Shown: positions 25,779-35,633 of the stretch, piece after piece
Position numbering within the stretch: the first letter of the stretch is position 1
Layout of the letters: every line of letters begins with the position of its first letter
Origin: an uncultured Bacilli bacterium
GTDB lineage: Bacteria > Bacillota_I > Bacilli_A > RF39 > UBA660
NCBI GenBank assembly: GCA_934130375.1
Contig: CAKOXW010000001.1
Span: forward strand, 62,001-126,000
DNA length: 64,000 nucleotides
Direction: 5' to 3'
The notes under the pieces: generated by a model
Seen by the model: only the letters and a program-made list of their open reading frames with translations
Databases searched by the model: none
Told to the model about the DNA's origin: nothing
Made by a program: the position numbers and the translations under genes

Positions 25779-26174
25779 ATGAAAAGAAATGGTTTTACAT
25801 TAGTTGAATTACTTGCAGTAATAGTTATACTTTCCTTGATACTCACAATCGCATATCCTAAGGTATCAAGTTTGATTGAAAATGAAAAGCAAAGAACATT
25901 TAAATTATCAGTTAATTCGCTTATAAATGGCGCTAAAAATGTATGTGCTAATTACCAAAGTGAATTAAATGCTAGTGAGAAAACATATACATATATAGAT
26001 AATAAATTTAAATGTGATACCGAGATTTTAGAAATGAGTAATCCTGGGAAGTTTATATCTCCTTCTACAATTTCATACAACAAGGATTGTGAAGTTAGTT
26101 TATCAGTAGAGAATGAAGAATATAAAGCCACAAAAGATTATAGTGATAGTGATATAACTATTGTTAGAAAATAA
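25779..26174 (+). CDS. Type II/IV pseudopilin-like protein
   Basis: The 131-residue protein opens with the prepilin peptidase motif: RNG|FTLVELLAVIVIL, with the conserved Glu at mature position 5 and a long hydrophobic helix. It is small enough for a ComGC/GspG-like minor pilin. No prepilin peptidase, assembly ATPase or platform gene is in the window, so the machinery must be elsewhere. Two Cys residues follow the helix. It precedes rnc by 9 bases and shares its promoter. Confidence 0.75.
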   Translation: MKRNGFTLVELLAVIVILSLILTIAYPKVSSLIENEKQRTFKLSVNSLINGAKNVCANYQSELNASEKTYTYIDNKFKCDTEILEMSNPGKFISPSTISYNKDCEVSLSVENEEYKATKDYSDSDITIVRK

Positions 26175-26183
26175 GGGGGATTT

Positions 26184-26846
26184 ATGGAAATATTAGAGAA
26201 ATTAAATGTTAAGGCTAAGGATGAGAGTTTATTTTTAAGTGCTTTTACTCATAGTTCTTATTGTAATGAGCATAAGAATTGTGAAAATTATGAGAGATTA
26301 GAATTCTTAGGTGATAAAGTGCTTGATTTTATAGTAAGTGATTATTTATATAGAAATAGACATTTATTTGAAGGTGAAATGACTAAAATAAGGGCTGCTC
26401 ATGTATGTGAAGAAGCATTATCTACTTATTCTTTAGAGTGTAAATTTAATGAATATTTAAGATTAGGTCATGGTGAAGAATTATCAAATGGTAGAAATAA
26501 TAAATCAATACTTGGAGATGTATTTGAAGCATTTATTGGTGCTTTATATATAGACCAAGGCTTAGATATTGCTAAGAAATTTATATATGATACAGTAATT
26601 AAATCTATAAATAGTAATGAGAATTTATTTAATGATTATAAATCACAATTACAAGAATTAGTTCAAACAGATAGAAAGAGTTTAGAGTATATAGTAACTA
26701 GAGAAGATGGACCTGCTCATGATAAAGAATTTGAAGTTAATGTAGTAGTTGGTAATTTAGTATATGGAACTGGTATTGGGAAAACTAAAAAAGAAGCTGA
26801 ACAAAATGCTGCTAAAGATGCACTTAGGAAGAAAGCGGATGTATAA
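26184..26846 (+). CDS. rnc: Ribonuclease III
   Basis: RNase III cleaves double-stranded RNA in rRNA maturation and antisense regulation. The 220-residue product has the catalytic signature ERLEFLGDKVLD (about residues 38-49), the second metal site GDVFEAFIGALY, and a C-terminal dsRNA-binding domain ending GIGKTKKEAEQNAAKDAL. Length is normal. In Bacilli rnc is usually followed by smc; here a sugar transferase and a pseudopilin lie between them. Confidence 0.95.
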   Translation: MEILEKLNVKAKDESLFLSAFTHSSYCNEHKNCENYERLEFLGDKVLDFIVSDYLYRNRHLFEGEMTKIRAAHVCEEALSTYSLECKFNEYLRLGHGEELSNGRNNKSILGDVFEAFIGALYIDQGLDIAKKFIYDTVIKSINSNENLFNDYKSQLQELVQTDRKSLEYIVTREDGPAHDKEFEVNVVVGNLVYGTGIGKTKKEAEQNAAKDALRKKADV

Positions 26847-27366
26847 GTATATAAAAAGATTATTAGATATAATTATTTCATTAATATTAATAATTATATT
26901 ATCTCCTATATTACTTATTATGTTAATAATTACTAAAATAGAGTTTTCTGGCAATCCAATATATTCTCAATATAGAATAGGTAAGAATGAGAAACCATTT
27001 AAAATATATAAATTTAAAACAATGGATGATAATACTAAGAAAACAACTAAAGTAAGTAGAGTAATAAGAACTATAGGATTAGATGAGTTATTACAATTAT
27101 TCAATGTATTAAATGGTACTATGTCTATAGTTGGTCCAAGGCCATTTATTGTTGGTGATTCTTTACCTTCTATGTATAATAAAAAAAGGCATAGTGTAAG
27201 ACCTGGTATAACAGGACTTGCGCAAGTAAATGGTAGAATAACACTTACTCATAAAGAAAAATTAAAATATGATGATATATATGTAAATAATGTAAGTTTT
27301 ATAATGGATTTAAAAATAGTTTTAAAAACTATAAAATATGTATTTAAAGTAATAATTGGAAAATAA
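26839..27366 (+). CDS. Bacterial sugar transferase (initiating phosphoglycosyl transferase)
   Basis: A 175-residue monotopic enzyme that transfers a phospho-sugar from a nucleotide donor to undecaprenyl phosphate, starting a glycan. Visible motifs are KRLLDIIISLIL with the membrane helix (about residues 6-29), RIGKNEKPFKIYKFKTM, DELLQLFNVLNGTMSIVGPRP and RPGITGLAQVNGR. The family normally has DELPQ; here it is DELLQ. ATG 26839 overlaps the rnc stop by 8 bases; the longer in-frame ORF runs into rnc and is not needed. It could start the glycan extended by the GT at 824, but they are far apart. Confidence 0.85.
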   Translation: MYKYIKRLLDIIISLILIIILSPILLIMLIITKIEFSGNPIYSQYRIGKNEKPFKIYKFKTMDDNTKKTTKVSRVIRTIGLDELLQLFNVLNGTMSIVGPRPFIVGDSLPSMYNKKRHSVRPGITGLAQVNGRITLTHKEKLKYDDIYVNNVSFIMDLKIVLKTIKYVFKVIIGK

Positions 27367-27380
27367 TTATTACTTTTTTT

Positions 27381-27399
27381 ATGTATTCTTGTGCTTAAG
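27381..27399 (+). repeat. Post-terminator box, copy 3 (degenerate)
   Basis: ATGTATTCTTGTGCTTAAG lies after the T run that follows the sugar transferase gene. It keeps the TGTATTC and GCTTAAG halves of the box but has lost the GTGGG core. Confidence 0.45.
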
Positions 27400-27489
27400 A
27401 AAGTTTATATAATATATTTATAAATTTATATGTTAAAGAATATGCAATTTTATGATATACTTTATATATAGTAGAAAGGGTGAAATTAT

Positions 27490-28749
27490 ATGAAGAAGAA
27501 AAAAGGGTTTACATTAATAGAGTTACTTGCAGTAATAGTAATACTAGCAGTAATACTAGTTATTGCAGTACCAAGAATTAGTGATGTAATAAAAAATTCT
27601 AAAAAAGCATCGTTTGAAGCAAGTGCAAAAACAATAATATCACAAGCAGAGAAAAAGAAAATGGAGCAAGAAGTACTAGGTAATACTAATCCAATAAATT
27701 GTAGCGATATTGCTAATATTAATAATGATGATTATGAAAGTTGTGAAATAAATTTTGATGCAAATGGTAATGCTAAGATTACACTTATAGGAAAAGGAAA
27801 ATTTGAAGGATTAAAAATAGTTGATGCAACAAAAGATAATTTAAGTGCAGTTGAATCAAAACTACCTGAATATGGTATAGCAACTGACTATATAAGTAAC
27901 TTATATTCTTATGATGCTGAATCTAATGGACTTAAAAAAGATAATACTGTTGATGCTAATATAAGATATTATGGAGAGAATCCTAATAACTATGTATCCT
28001 TTAATAATGAATTATGGAGAATAATAGGTGTATTTGGTAATAATGTAAAATTAGTAAGAGGAAGATTAGGTAGTTTATCATGGGATACATCAGATTCTAC
28101 TATAAATAATGGATTTGGAGTAAATGAATGGAGTGGTGCTGATTTAAAAGAGTACTTAAATACAATGTATTATGGTGGTACAAGTGTTACATGTTATAAT
28201 GATGCGAATAACACAACTACAACATGTCCAACCGTATCATTAAATGAAAATGCAAAAAGTATGATAGATAATCATACATGGGCAACTGGTGCAATAGAAG
28301 TTGAAAAAATGACAGATACAATTGCATTTTATAATGCAGAAAGAGGGACGCAAACAGGTAAAATATGTACAAGTGGAGATTATTGCAATGATACAGTTAC
28401 AAGAACTACATTATGGATTGGATATATTGCTCTTCCTTATGTAACAGACTGGGCATATGCAAGTGGTGAAGCAGAATGTGAAACTAATCTAGCAAAAGAA
28501 GATAGTTCAGGTAAGAATTTATGTAAAAGCAATAATTGGATGCCTAGTAATAGTTATTCATGGTATCTTTCACCAATTGCTAACACTAGTGGTGCTGTTG
28601 GTGCTTGGGATGTCGGCGATATAGGATTAGCTAATAGTGAAGGTGTTTTTGTATCTCGTCGCTTTTCTCCAGCTTTGTATCTAAAAAGTGGTGCAAAAAT
28701 AATGAGTGGTACTGGTACTAGTAGTGATCCATATAAATTAGAAATATAA
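27490..28749 (+). CDS. Pseudopilin-like protein with large C-terminal domain
   Basis: The 419-residue protein begins with a prepilin motif (KKG|FTLIELLAVIVILAVIL), Glu at position 5, then a pilin-like helix. From about residue 150 a large domain follows: SFNNELWRIIGVF, LVRGRLGSLSWD, and near the end WYLSPIANTSG and FSPALYLKSG. The latter resembles the DUF6273/formylglycine-type (C-type-lectin-like) fold common in gut Firmicutes surface proteins. This suggests a tip or adhesive pilin. Six or more Cys residues in the domain could form disulfides. No reverse transcriptase is nearby to make it a diversity target. The start follows AAAGGGTGAA. Confidence 0.75.
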   Translation: MKKKKGFTLIELLAVIVILAVILVIAVPRISDVIKNSKKASFEASAKTIISQAEKKKMEQEVLGNTNPINCSDIANINNDDYESCEINFDANGNAKITLIGKGKFEGLKIVDATKDNLSAVESKLPEYGIATDYISNLYSYDAESNGLKKDNTVDANIRYYGENPNNYVSFNNELWRIIGVFGNNVKLVRGRLGSLSWDTSDSTINNGFGVNEWSGADLKEYLNTMYYGGTSVTCYNDANNTTTTCPTVSLNENAKSMIDNHTWATGAIEVEKMTDTIAFYNAERGTQTGKICTSGDYCNDTVTRTTLWIGYIALPYVTDWAYASGEAECETNLAKEDSSGKNLCKSNNWMPSNSYSWYLSPIANTSGAVGAWDVGDIGLANSEGVFVSRRFSPALYLKSGAKIMSGTGTSSDPYKLEI

Positions 28750-28757
28750 AATAAGAG

Positions 28758-28786
28758 ATTACAAATTTTAATATTTGTAATTTTTT
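28758..28786 (+). terminator. Intrinsic terminator after the large pseudopilin gene
   Basis: Stem ATTACAAAT/ATTTGTAAT followed by TTTTTT. Confidence 0.8.
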
Positions 28787-28844
28787 GTTATATCTTTTGT
28801 TTTTTTGACTTTTATAGTATAATTTTAATGTTAGAAGGTGACTT

Positions 28845-31784
28845 ATGTATTTAAAGGAAATTAAGATTAATGGTTTTAAGTCTTTTGCGGATAAAATTAA
28901 TATTGAGTTAGGTAAGGGTATTACAGGGGTAGTCGGACCTAACGGAAGTGGCAAAAGTAACATAGTTGATGCGGTTAGATGGGTTTTAGGTGAGCAATCA
29001 GTTAAGTCTCTTCGTGGTGATGGTACGATGAGTGATGTAATATTTTCAGGTAGTAAGTCAAGAAATCCTATGTCAAATGCGTCTGTTACCCTTGTCTTTG
29101 ATAATTCTGACCATAGTTTAAAATTAGATTATGATTTGGTGTCAATTAAAAGAACTATTTATAGAAGTGGTGAAAATGAGTATTTTATTAATAATGAAAG
29201 AACTAGGTTGAAAGATATTCTTGAGTTATTAATGGATAGTGGTTCTGGTAAAGAGTCTTTTTCAATAATATCACAAGGTGATATTGCTAATATATTAAGT
29301 AATAAACCAGTTGATAGAAGAGTAATATTTGAAAGTGCGGCGGGAGTTTTAAAGTATAAAAAAAGAAAAGAAGAAGCAGTTAAGAAATTAGAAAAAACAC
29401 ATGATAATATTGATAGAATTGATGATATTATATCTGAACTTGAAAAACAAGTTACACCTTTAAAAGAACAAAGTGAAAAAGCAGTTATTTATAAAAACAC
29501 TAAAAAAGAATTAGAAGATATTGAAATTTCTTTAATTGTGCATGATTTAGATACTTTTAATGAAGAAAATAGTAATTCTAAATTAAGAATTGATGAATTA
29601 AATAAAGAGATAATATCTTTATCAACTGATAATTCTAAATGTGATGCGGAAGTTTCTAGTAAGAAATTAGAATTATCTAATTTAAATGATAAACTGCATA
29701 AAAATCAAAATCTTTTACTTGAAATTACTAAGGAAGTAGAAAAGTTAAATGGTGAGAAAAATATAATATCTGAAAGAAAAAAATACGAAAGTGAAGATAT
29801 AAAACTTCATTCTAATATAACTTTACTTAAGGAAGAAGAAGCAAAGTATACTAGTAGTAAGTTCCTTCTTAACGATGAGATTGATAGTATTAAGAATACT
29901 TTAAGTGAGAAGGCTAAGGAAAGTAGTAATTTAGAGAATATATTGAGTAATTTAGAGATTGATAAAAATAAGTTATATTCTAGTTATAATAGTAAGATGA
30001 AAGTTGTTAATGACAATGAGTATAGGATAGATGTATTAAATAGGACTTTAAATAATAATGATAATTATTCGTATGCGATTAAGAGTGTACTTAATAATAC
30101 AAGGTTATCTGGTATTTGTGATACGATTGGTAATATTATTAAAGCTAAGGATGGGTATGAAAATGCGATTGATACTGCAATCGGTTATAGTACTTCATAT
30201 GTAGTTTGTGAAGATGAAATATCAGCGAAAAATGCGATTGAGTATTTAAAGTTTAATAAACTTGGTAGAGTGACTTTTTTTCCATTAAATATAATTGAGG
30301 GTAAGTATATAGATAGTAGTATATACTCTAAGGTTGAGAATTGTAATGGATTTATTAATATCGCATCTAATTTAGTTAGTTATAATGATAAATATAAAAA
30401 TATTATATTAAATTGTCTTGGTAATATTATTGTTGTTGACAATATTGATAATGCTAATAATATTGCTAGAATGATTAATTATAGGTATAGAATAGTTACA
30501 TTGGATGGCGAAATAATACATGTTGGTGGTAGTTTAACAGGTGGTATGCAGAAGAAAAGTACTAGTATTATTTTAGATAAGATGGAACTTGATAAACTTG
30601 TTATGGAGAATACTAAATTAAAGAGTTACTTAAGTGATATACAAAATGATATTAATAATAACAAGGATGTAATTGATAGAAATACTATTAAGTTAGATAC
30701 TATAAAAAGAAGTATTATTTATAATACTGAGATATTAAATGTTAAGTCTAAGGAGTTAGATGAATTAAATGAAAAATTAGATAGTGTTAAAAATAATATT
30801 AGTAGTATATCTAATATTATAGGTGGTTCTTTTAGTAGTGAAGAAGAGAGTATTATTAATAAATATTATGCTTCTGTTGGTAAGAAAGAATTGGTAGTAA
30901 GTGAGATTAATAAATTAAGTGAAAGTATTAAAGTATTAAGTGATGAGATTAATATTTTAGAGCATGATTATAAAGTCTCAAATAGTGAATATAATAAGAA
31001 ATCTAATGAATTAAAAGAGCTTGAAATAAAAGTTGGTAAGATAGATGTTAAACTAGATAATTTATTAAATGCTTTAACTGAGTATAATTTAACTTATGAG
31101 AAAGCAAAGAAGAATTATATACTTGTTATGGAAAGTGATATTGCAAGGTCTAAAGTATCTGAATACAAGAAAATTATTAATGATTTGGGTATTGTTAATT
31201 TAGGTGCGATAGAAGAATATGAAAGAGTTAAAACTAGATATGAATTTTTAAATAATCAGAAAAATGATTTATTTAAAGCAGAGAATACTTTACTTGAAAT
31301 TATAAAAGAAATGGATAGTGTAATGGAAGTAGAGTTTAATGAAACATTTAAACTTATTAAAGATGAATTTAAGTTAGTATTTAGAGATTTATTTAATGGT
31401 GGTGATGCTGATTTAAGACTTACTAATCCAGATAATATATTAGAAACAGGTATTGATATTGTTGCACTTCCTCCTGGTAAGAAGTTAACTTCAATTTCAT
31501 TATTATCAGGTGGTGAGAAAGCCTTGACTGCAATTGCGCTTCTTTTTGCAATTTTAAAAGTTAAGCCAGTACCATTTTGTATACTAGATGAAGTTGAGGC
31601 GCCACTTGATGAAGCTAATGTTGATATATTTGGTAAATTTGTATCTAAAATGTCAGAAAATACACAGTTTATTATAATTACACATAAGAAAAAAACTATG
31701 GAATACGCTAATGTATTGTATGGAATTACAATGCAAGAATCTGGTGTTTCTAAGTTGGTAAGTGTAAGGTTGGAGGAATTATGA
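28845..31784 (+). CDS. smc: Chromosome segregation protein SMC (short arms)
   Basis: SMC compacts and segregates chromosomes with ScpA/ScpB. The N-terminal ATPase half carries Walker A GPNGSGKSN (about residues 31-39). A coiled coil runs to about 410, a hinge spans about 415-565 (ending GGSLTGG), a second coil follows, and the C-terminal half has signature LLSGGEKA (about 886) and Walker B CILDEVEAPLD. At 979 residues it is about 200 shorter than Bacillus SMC (1,186), and the loss falls in the coiled coils; head and hinge look complete. It ends in TGA, overlapping the next start (ATGA). Confidence 0.93.
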   Translation: MYLKEIKINGFKSFADKINIELGKGITGVVGPNGSGKSNIVDAVRWVLGEQSVKSLRGDGTMSDVIFSGSKSRNPMSNASVTLVFDNSDHSLKLDYDLVSIKRTIYRSGENEYFINNERTRLKDILELLMDSGSGKESFSIISQGDIANILSNKPVDRRVIFESAAGVLKYKKRKEEAVKKLEKTHDNIDRIDDIISELEKQVTPLKEQSEKAVIYKNTKKELEDIEISLIVHDLDTFNEENSNSKLRIDELNKEIISLSTDNSKCDAEVSSKKLELSNLNDKLHKNQNLLLEITKEVEKLNGEKNIISERKKYESEDIKLHSNITLLKEEEAKYTSSKFLLNDEIDSIKNTLSEKAKESSNLENILSNLEIDKNKLYSSYNSKMKVVNDNEYRIDVLNRTLNNNDNYSYAIKSVLNNTRLSGICDTIGNIIKAKDGYENAIDTAIGYSTSYVVCEDEISAKNAIEYLKFNKLGRVTFFPLNIIEGKYIDSSIYSKVENCNGFINIASNLVSYNDKYKNIILNCLGNIIVVDNIDNANNIARMINYRYRIVTLDGEIIHVGGSLTGGMQKKSTSIILDKMELDKLVMENTKLKSYLSDIQNDINNNKDVIDRNTIKLDTIKRSIIYNTEILNVKSKELDELNEKLDSVKNNISSISNIIGGSFSSEEESIINKYYASVGKKELVVSEINKLSESIKVLSDEINILEHDYKVSNSEYNKKSNELKELEIKVGKIDVKLDNLLNALTEYNLTYEKAKKNYILVMESDIARSKVSEYKKIINDLGIVNLGAIEEYERVKTRYEFLNNQKNDLFKAENTLLEIIKEMDSVMEVEFNETFKLIKDEFKLVFRDLFNGGDADLRLTNPDNILETGIDIVALPPGKKLTSISLLSGGEKALTAIALLFAILKVKPVPFCILDEVEAPLDEANVDIFGKFVSKMSENTQFIIITHKKKTMEYANVLYGITMQESGVSKLVSVRLEEL

Positions 31785-32629
31785 GAATAGCAGATAATTG
31801 GGTTGATTATGAACTTATTAAGATGGATAATGGTATGAAAAAAGAAAGATGGGGTGAATATGTTTTAGTAAGACCAGACCCTCAAATTATATGGAACAAT
31901 AACATTGATTTTGGTAAATATGATGCTTTATATAGAAGAAGTAATAAAGGTGGAGGTTCTTGGGAATACAAGACTAAATTAAAAGATAATTGGCAAATTA
32001 AATATAAAGATTTAACATTTAATATTAAACCAATGGGATTTAAACATACTGGTTTATTTCCAGAACAAGCAGTTAACTGGGATTATATGATTGATAAAAT
32101 CAAAAATTCTGGTAGAGAAATAAAAGTACTTAATTTATTCGCATATACAGGTGGTGCGACTGTCGCATGCCTTTATGCAGGCGCATCAGTTTGTCATGTT
32201 GATTCTTCAAGAGGTATGGTAGAGTGGGCCAAAGAAAATGTAAACTCATCAAATCTTTCTGATAGACATGTAAGATATATAGTAGATGATGTTATAAAAT
32301 TTGTTCAAAGAGAAATTAGAAGAGGCAATAAATATGATGCGATAATAATGGATCCACCTAGTTATGGAAGAGGTGCTAATGGTGAAGTTTGGTCTTTTGA
32401 AGATAACTTATATGATTTAGTAAAACTATGTACACAAGTTCTTTCTGATAATCCATTATTTTTCTTAATTAATTCTTATACAACTGGAATATCATCAACT
32501 GTCCTTGAAAATATATTGAAGATGACTATTAAACATAAAGGCACATTTAGTTGTGGTGAAATTGGCTTAAAATCTAAAGATAATATAATATTACCTTGTG
32601 GTATATATGGAAGATATGAAAATGATTAA
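31781..32629 (+). CDS. Class I SAM-dependent rRNA methyltransferase-like protein
   Basis: The 282-residue enzyme resembles the catalytic domain of RlmI/RlmK-type 23S rRNA methyltransferases (COG1092). Motif I is LNLFAYTGGATVACLYAGA, followed by VDSSRGMVEWAKENV, then IMDPPSYGRG, the N/DPPY-type catalytic loop. The N-terminal PUA domain of full-length RlmI is absent, which makes this a short form. It overlaps smc by 4 bases and the next pseudouridine synthase gene by 8, an RNA-modification pair in the smc operon. Confidence 0.8.
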   Translation: MRIADNWVDYELIKMDNGMKKERWGEYVLVRPDPQIIWNNNIDFGKYDALYRRSNKGGGSWEYKTKLKDNWQIKYKDLTFNIKPMGFKHTGLFPEQAVNWDYMIDKIKNSGREIKVLNLFAYTGGATVACLYAGASVCHVDSSRGMVEWAKENVNSSNLSDRHVRYIVDDVIKFVQREIRRGNKYDAIIMDPPSYGRGANGEVWSFEDNLYDLVKLCTQVLSDNPLFFLINSYTTGISSTVLENILKMTIKHKGTFSCGEIGLKSKDNIILPCGIYGRYEND

Positions 32630-33260
32630 TGTACTTTATGAAGATAATCATATAATAGTTGTAGTAAAAGAGTGTAATGTCCCAGTATGTGAAGATGCAT
32701 CAAAAGATAAAGATTTACTAACTATGATTAAAGAGTATTTAAAAGAAAAATATAATAAACCAGGTAATGTTTATTTGGGATTAGTTCATAGATTAGATAG
32801 ACCAGTTGGTGGTGTTATGGTTTTTGCAAAAACTTCTAAGGCAGCATCTCGTTTATCAGAACAAATTAGAACTAGTAGTATAGAAAAACATTATGTTGCA
32901 CTTACTCATAATAAAGCAAAAGATAGTGATACTTTAGTTGATTATTTAGAAAAAGATTGTAAAACTAATACTTCTTTTGTTAGTAAAAATGGTAAAAAAT
33001 CTGTACTTGAATATAAACTTATAAATTATAAAAATAATATGTCCCTTGTTGATATTAGTTTAAAAACAGGTAGACATCATCAAATAAGAGTTCAATTATC
33101 ACATGCTGGGTTGCCAATTTATGGTGACCAAAGGTATGGCATTGATAAAGAAGGTATACAAATTCACTTATGGTGCTACAAGTTAAAATTTAAGCACCCT
33201 ACTAAGGATGAGGTATTAGAATTTACATATTATCCAAAGTGGTATAATGAGTATAAATAG
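32622..33260 (+). CDS. RluA-family pseudouridine synthase
   Basis: This enzyme converts uridine to pseudouridine in rRNA or tRNA. The 212-residue protein lacks an S4 domain and has the catalytic HRLDRPVGGVMVFAK (Asp about residue 57), then GRHHQIRVQLSHAGLPIYGD. ATG 32622 is chosen because GGAAG lies 8 bases upstream and typical relatives start INVLYEDNHIIVVVK; earlier ATGs at 32607 and 32616 are in frame. The compact form is typical of YlyB-like or single-domain RluA relatives. Substrate unknown. Confidence 0.85.
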   Translation: MINVLYEDNHIIVVVKECNVPVCEDASKDKDLLTMIKEYLKEKYNKPGNVYLGLVHRLDRPVGGVMVFAKTSKAASRLSEQIRTSSIEKHYVALTHNKAKDSDTLVDYLEKDCKTNTSFVSKNGKKSVLEYKLINYKNNMSLVDISLKTGRHHQIRVQLSHAGLPIYGDQRYGIDKEGIQIHLWCYKLKFKHPTKDEVLEFTYYPKWYNEYK

Positions 33261-33283
33261 CACTACTTAAGTAGTGCCTTTTT
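33260..33283 (+). terminator. Intrinsic terminator of the smc operon
   Basis: GCACTAC-TTAA-GTAGTGC followed by CTTTTT, starting at the stop codon of the pseudouridine synthase gene. Confidence 0.9.
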
Positions 33284-33342
33284 GTTGAATTAATATTATA
33301 ATTATGATATACTTACTTTAGTATAATAATAGGAGTGATGAT

Positions 33343-35622
33343 ATGAAAGAAGCATTTTGGGGACTACTTATAATTATCTTAGGAATATTTGGCATAGTAT
33401 GTATAAATTTATTTCAGAATGTTACTGTAGATAATGATAAAGTGTATTATGTTTTAAAAGAATCGACTGAAGCATCTGCCCATGATTCAATTGATTTAAG
33501 TTACTATAGACTAGGTGGCTCACTAAGAATAGTTGAAGATAAGTTTGTTGAGAATCTTGCAAGAAGATTTTCACAAAGTATTACTGCTGGTAGATATACA
33601 ATATCAGTACAAAATATAAATGAGCTACCACCACTTATGTCAGTAAAAATAAGAAGTGGAGTATCATCAATAAAGGGAGATGAATTTAACTTAACAAATA
33701 GAGTTGATGCGATAATTGAAACTAAATATAAGTTAAGTGAAGTTCTTGATTTCTTAGGAATTACTGAAGAAGAATGGAATGACATAAACAATAAGAATAA
33801 AGATACAATCAAAAATGGAGTATGTGGAGTAACATTTATAAATGATGGAGATTTAGATTGTATTACAGGAGATTTAAGATTTGATGGGCTTGGTGATACC
33901 GATTTAAAAAATGCAGTATGTATGGGTCAACAAAAATCAAATGTAGAAGCAACTGCTAAGTATAGTGTTTGTGAGTGTGGAAAATGGGTTTCAAAAGAAG
34001 AAACACTAGTTGCTAATCCGGTACTTGTTAACAATGATGGAAATAGAGAATATGTTTATACATATAGATTTGTAAAAACTGGTGAAATAAGAAATATTGA
34101 TGAAACAATAATAAAAAGAGTTAGAGCAGATGTATGTACAACGGGTGTAGAAGTATGGGTTCCAAAAGATTTAAGAGAAAAGGAACCAAGTAGCGATAAT
34201 TCTAAGTATGTAAAGTGTGATCCGGCAACAGGTATAAGAATACCTGAAGATGTTGAGATAGTACTTCATCCAAATTATATACCATTAAATGCAACAAATA
34301 GAGAAATAAAATGGACAGCTGGTAATGCAAGTTTGTTATCATTTGGAAGTTTTAGTGTTACACAGCCAACAAAATTAACTGGTTTTTCAAGAGCATTAAT
34401 AAAAGGTAAATTAAGTGGTACAGAGGAAGAACAAACAACAATGACTGCAACAACTACATTAGACCAAAGTGCAGTATGTCCAATAAGAGTATGGGATGGT
34501 AATGTTGATAGTGTAAGTTGTGAAAATATAAATACTAAGGTAGGTTATACGACAGCATTTAAAGGTTCATACGAGCCATATAATGCAACTAAAACCAAAT
34601 TAAAATGGTCAATTGATGATACATCACTTGTTGAACTAGATGAATTAACAGGTAAAGCAAAAGCTTTAAAAGTTGGAACTGCAACAATAACAGTTACTGC
34701 TGAAAATGGTAAAACAGCAACATGTACATTAAAAGTAGATAAATATCAAGAACCTAGATCAGATGGTGGATATTCAGGAGCCGGAGGTGGAGGTGGTGCT
34801 GGTATATGGATTGTAACAGATAAAGATGGAAATAGAACAACATATAGCAATATGTATAATGCTATAAAGGCTGCAGGTACTAAGGTTGGAGAAGTTTCTA
34901 TATCGGTTTCGAATGGATCTGGAGAATATGAATGGGCAAAAGGTGTGACCGAATCTCATTTAAAAAGTGCATCAACTGAACTTGTTAAGACGGCGGGTGG
35001 AACAATATCAATAAAAAGCGATGATAAAAATGGTATAATATTTAAAATAAAGGATGAAAATGGCAGATTACTTGAAACAAATCAAAATCCACCACCACCA
35101 CCATATCAAGAACCTTGTTACTGTTGTGGTGGATGCGGAGGTGGTTATGTGCCTGGTTCTCCAGAACAAGGTGCTGCTGCAAATAATAGTATAGTTGCAT
35201 GTTTTGAAAAAGGTACTGAAGTATTGACTAATAATGGTTATAAAGATATAAGTAAATTAAAAGTTGGGGAAAAGGTTTTATCATATAATGAAAATACAAA
35301 GAAAAACGAATATGCTAAAATCATTAAAGTATATAAACACGAAAAAGTAAGTGATACATTATTCTCCTTAACAATAAATGGAACTATTGTCAAAGCATCA
35401 AGTGAACATCCATTTTACATAAAGACAGTAAATGGAATTACTCAAATTAAAGCAGAAAATTTAAAAATTGGTGATATAGTAATAACTTCTTTTGGAAATT
35501 ATTATCCGATAACTTTCATTTCTTCTATGAATATAGTTGAAGATTTATATAATATTGAAGTTGAAAATAATCACAATTATTATGTTACTAGAGAAAATGT
35601 TCTAGTACATAATAAACCATAG
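33343..35622 (+). CDS. Membrane-anchored protein with Ig-like domain and C-terminal Hint domain
   Basis: The 759-residue protein has an N-terminal signal-anchor (residues 4-24), a long extracellular region with Cys pairs, a Big_2-like Ig domain (about 400-466) and a Gly-rich linker. A CYCCGGCGGG stretch (about 590-600) precedes a Hint (Hedgehog/intein) domain at 620-759. The Hint domain starts ACFEKGTEVLT (nucleophile Cys620), contains ASSEHPFYI (block B His) and ends NVLVHNKP with the His-Asn pair at 756-757. In polymorphic toxins a toxin would follow the Asn; here only Lys-Pro remain. The domain could still form a thioester at Cys620. The start follows GGAGTGATGAT. Confidence 0.8.
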   Translation: MKEAFWGLLIIILGIFGIVCINLFQNVTVDNDKVYYVLKESTEASAHDSIDLSYYRLGGSLRIVEDKFVENLARRFSQSITAGRYTISVQNINELPPLMSVKIRSGVSSIKGDEFNLTNRVDAIIETKYKLSEVLDFLGITEEEWNDINNKNKDTIKNGVCGVTFINDGDLDCITGDLRFDGLGDTDLKNAVCMGQQKSNVEATAKYSVCECGKWVSKEETLVANPVLVNNDGNREYVYTYRFVKTGEIRNIDETIIKRVRADVCTTGVEVWVPKDLREKEPSSDNSKYVKCDPATGIRIPEDVEIVLHPNYIPLNATNREIKWTAGNASLLSFGSFSVTQPTKLTGFSRALIKGKLSGTEEEQTTMTATTTLDQSAVCPIRVWDGNVDSVSCENINTKVGYTTAFKGSYEPYNATKTKLKWSIDDTSLVELDELTGKAKALKVGTATITVTAENGKTATCTLKVDKYQEPRSDGGYSGAGGGGGAGIWIVTDKDGNRTTYSNMYNAIKAAGTKVGEVSISVSNGSGEYEWAKGVTESHLKSASTELVKTAGGTISIKSDDKNGIIFKIKDENGRLLETNQNPPPPPYQEPCYCCGGCGGGYVPGSPEQGAAANNSIVACFEKGTEVLTNNGYKDISKLKVGEKVLSYNENTKKNEYAKIIKVYKHEKVSDTLFSLTINGTIVKASSEHPFYIKTVNGITQIKAENLKIGDIVITSFGNYYPITFISSMNIVEDLYNIEVENNHNYYVTRENVLVHNKP

Positions 35623-35633
35623 GAGGAATAACT

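Noticed and set aside
27490..28749. Diversity-generating retroelement target
   Set aside because: A lectin-like C terminus is present but no reverse transcriptase, template repeat or variable-repeat pair is visible.
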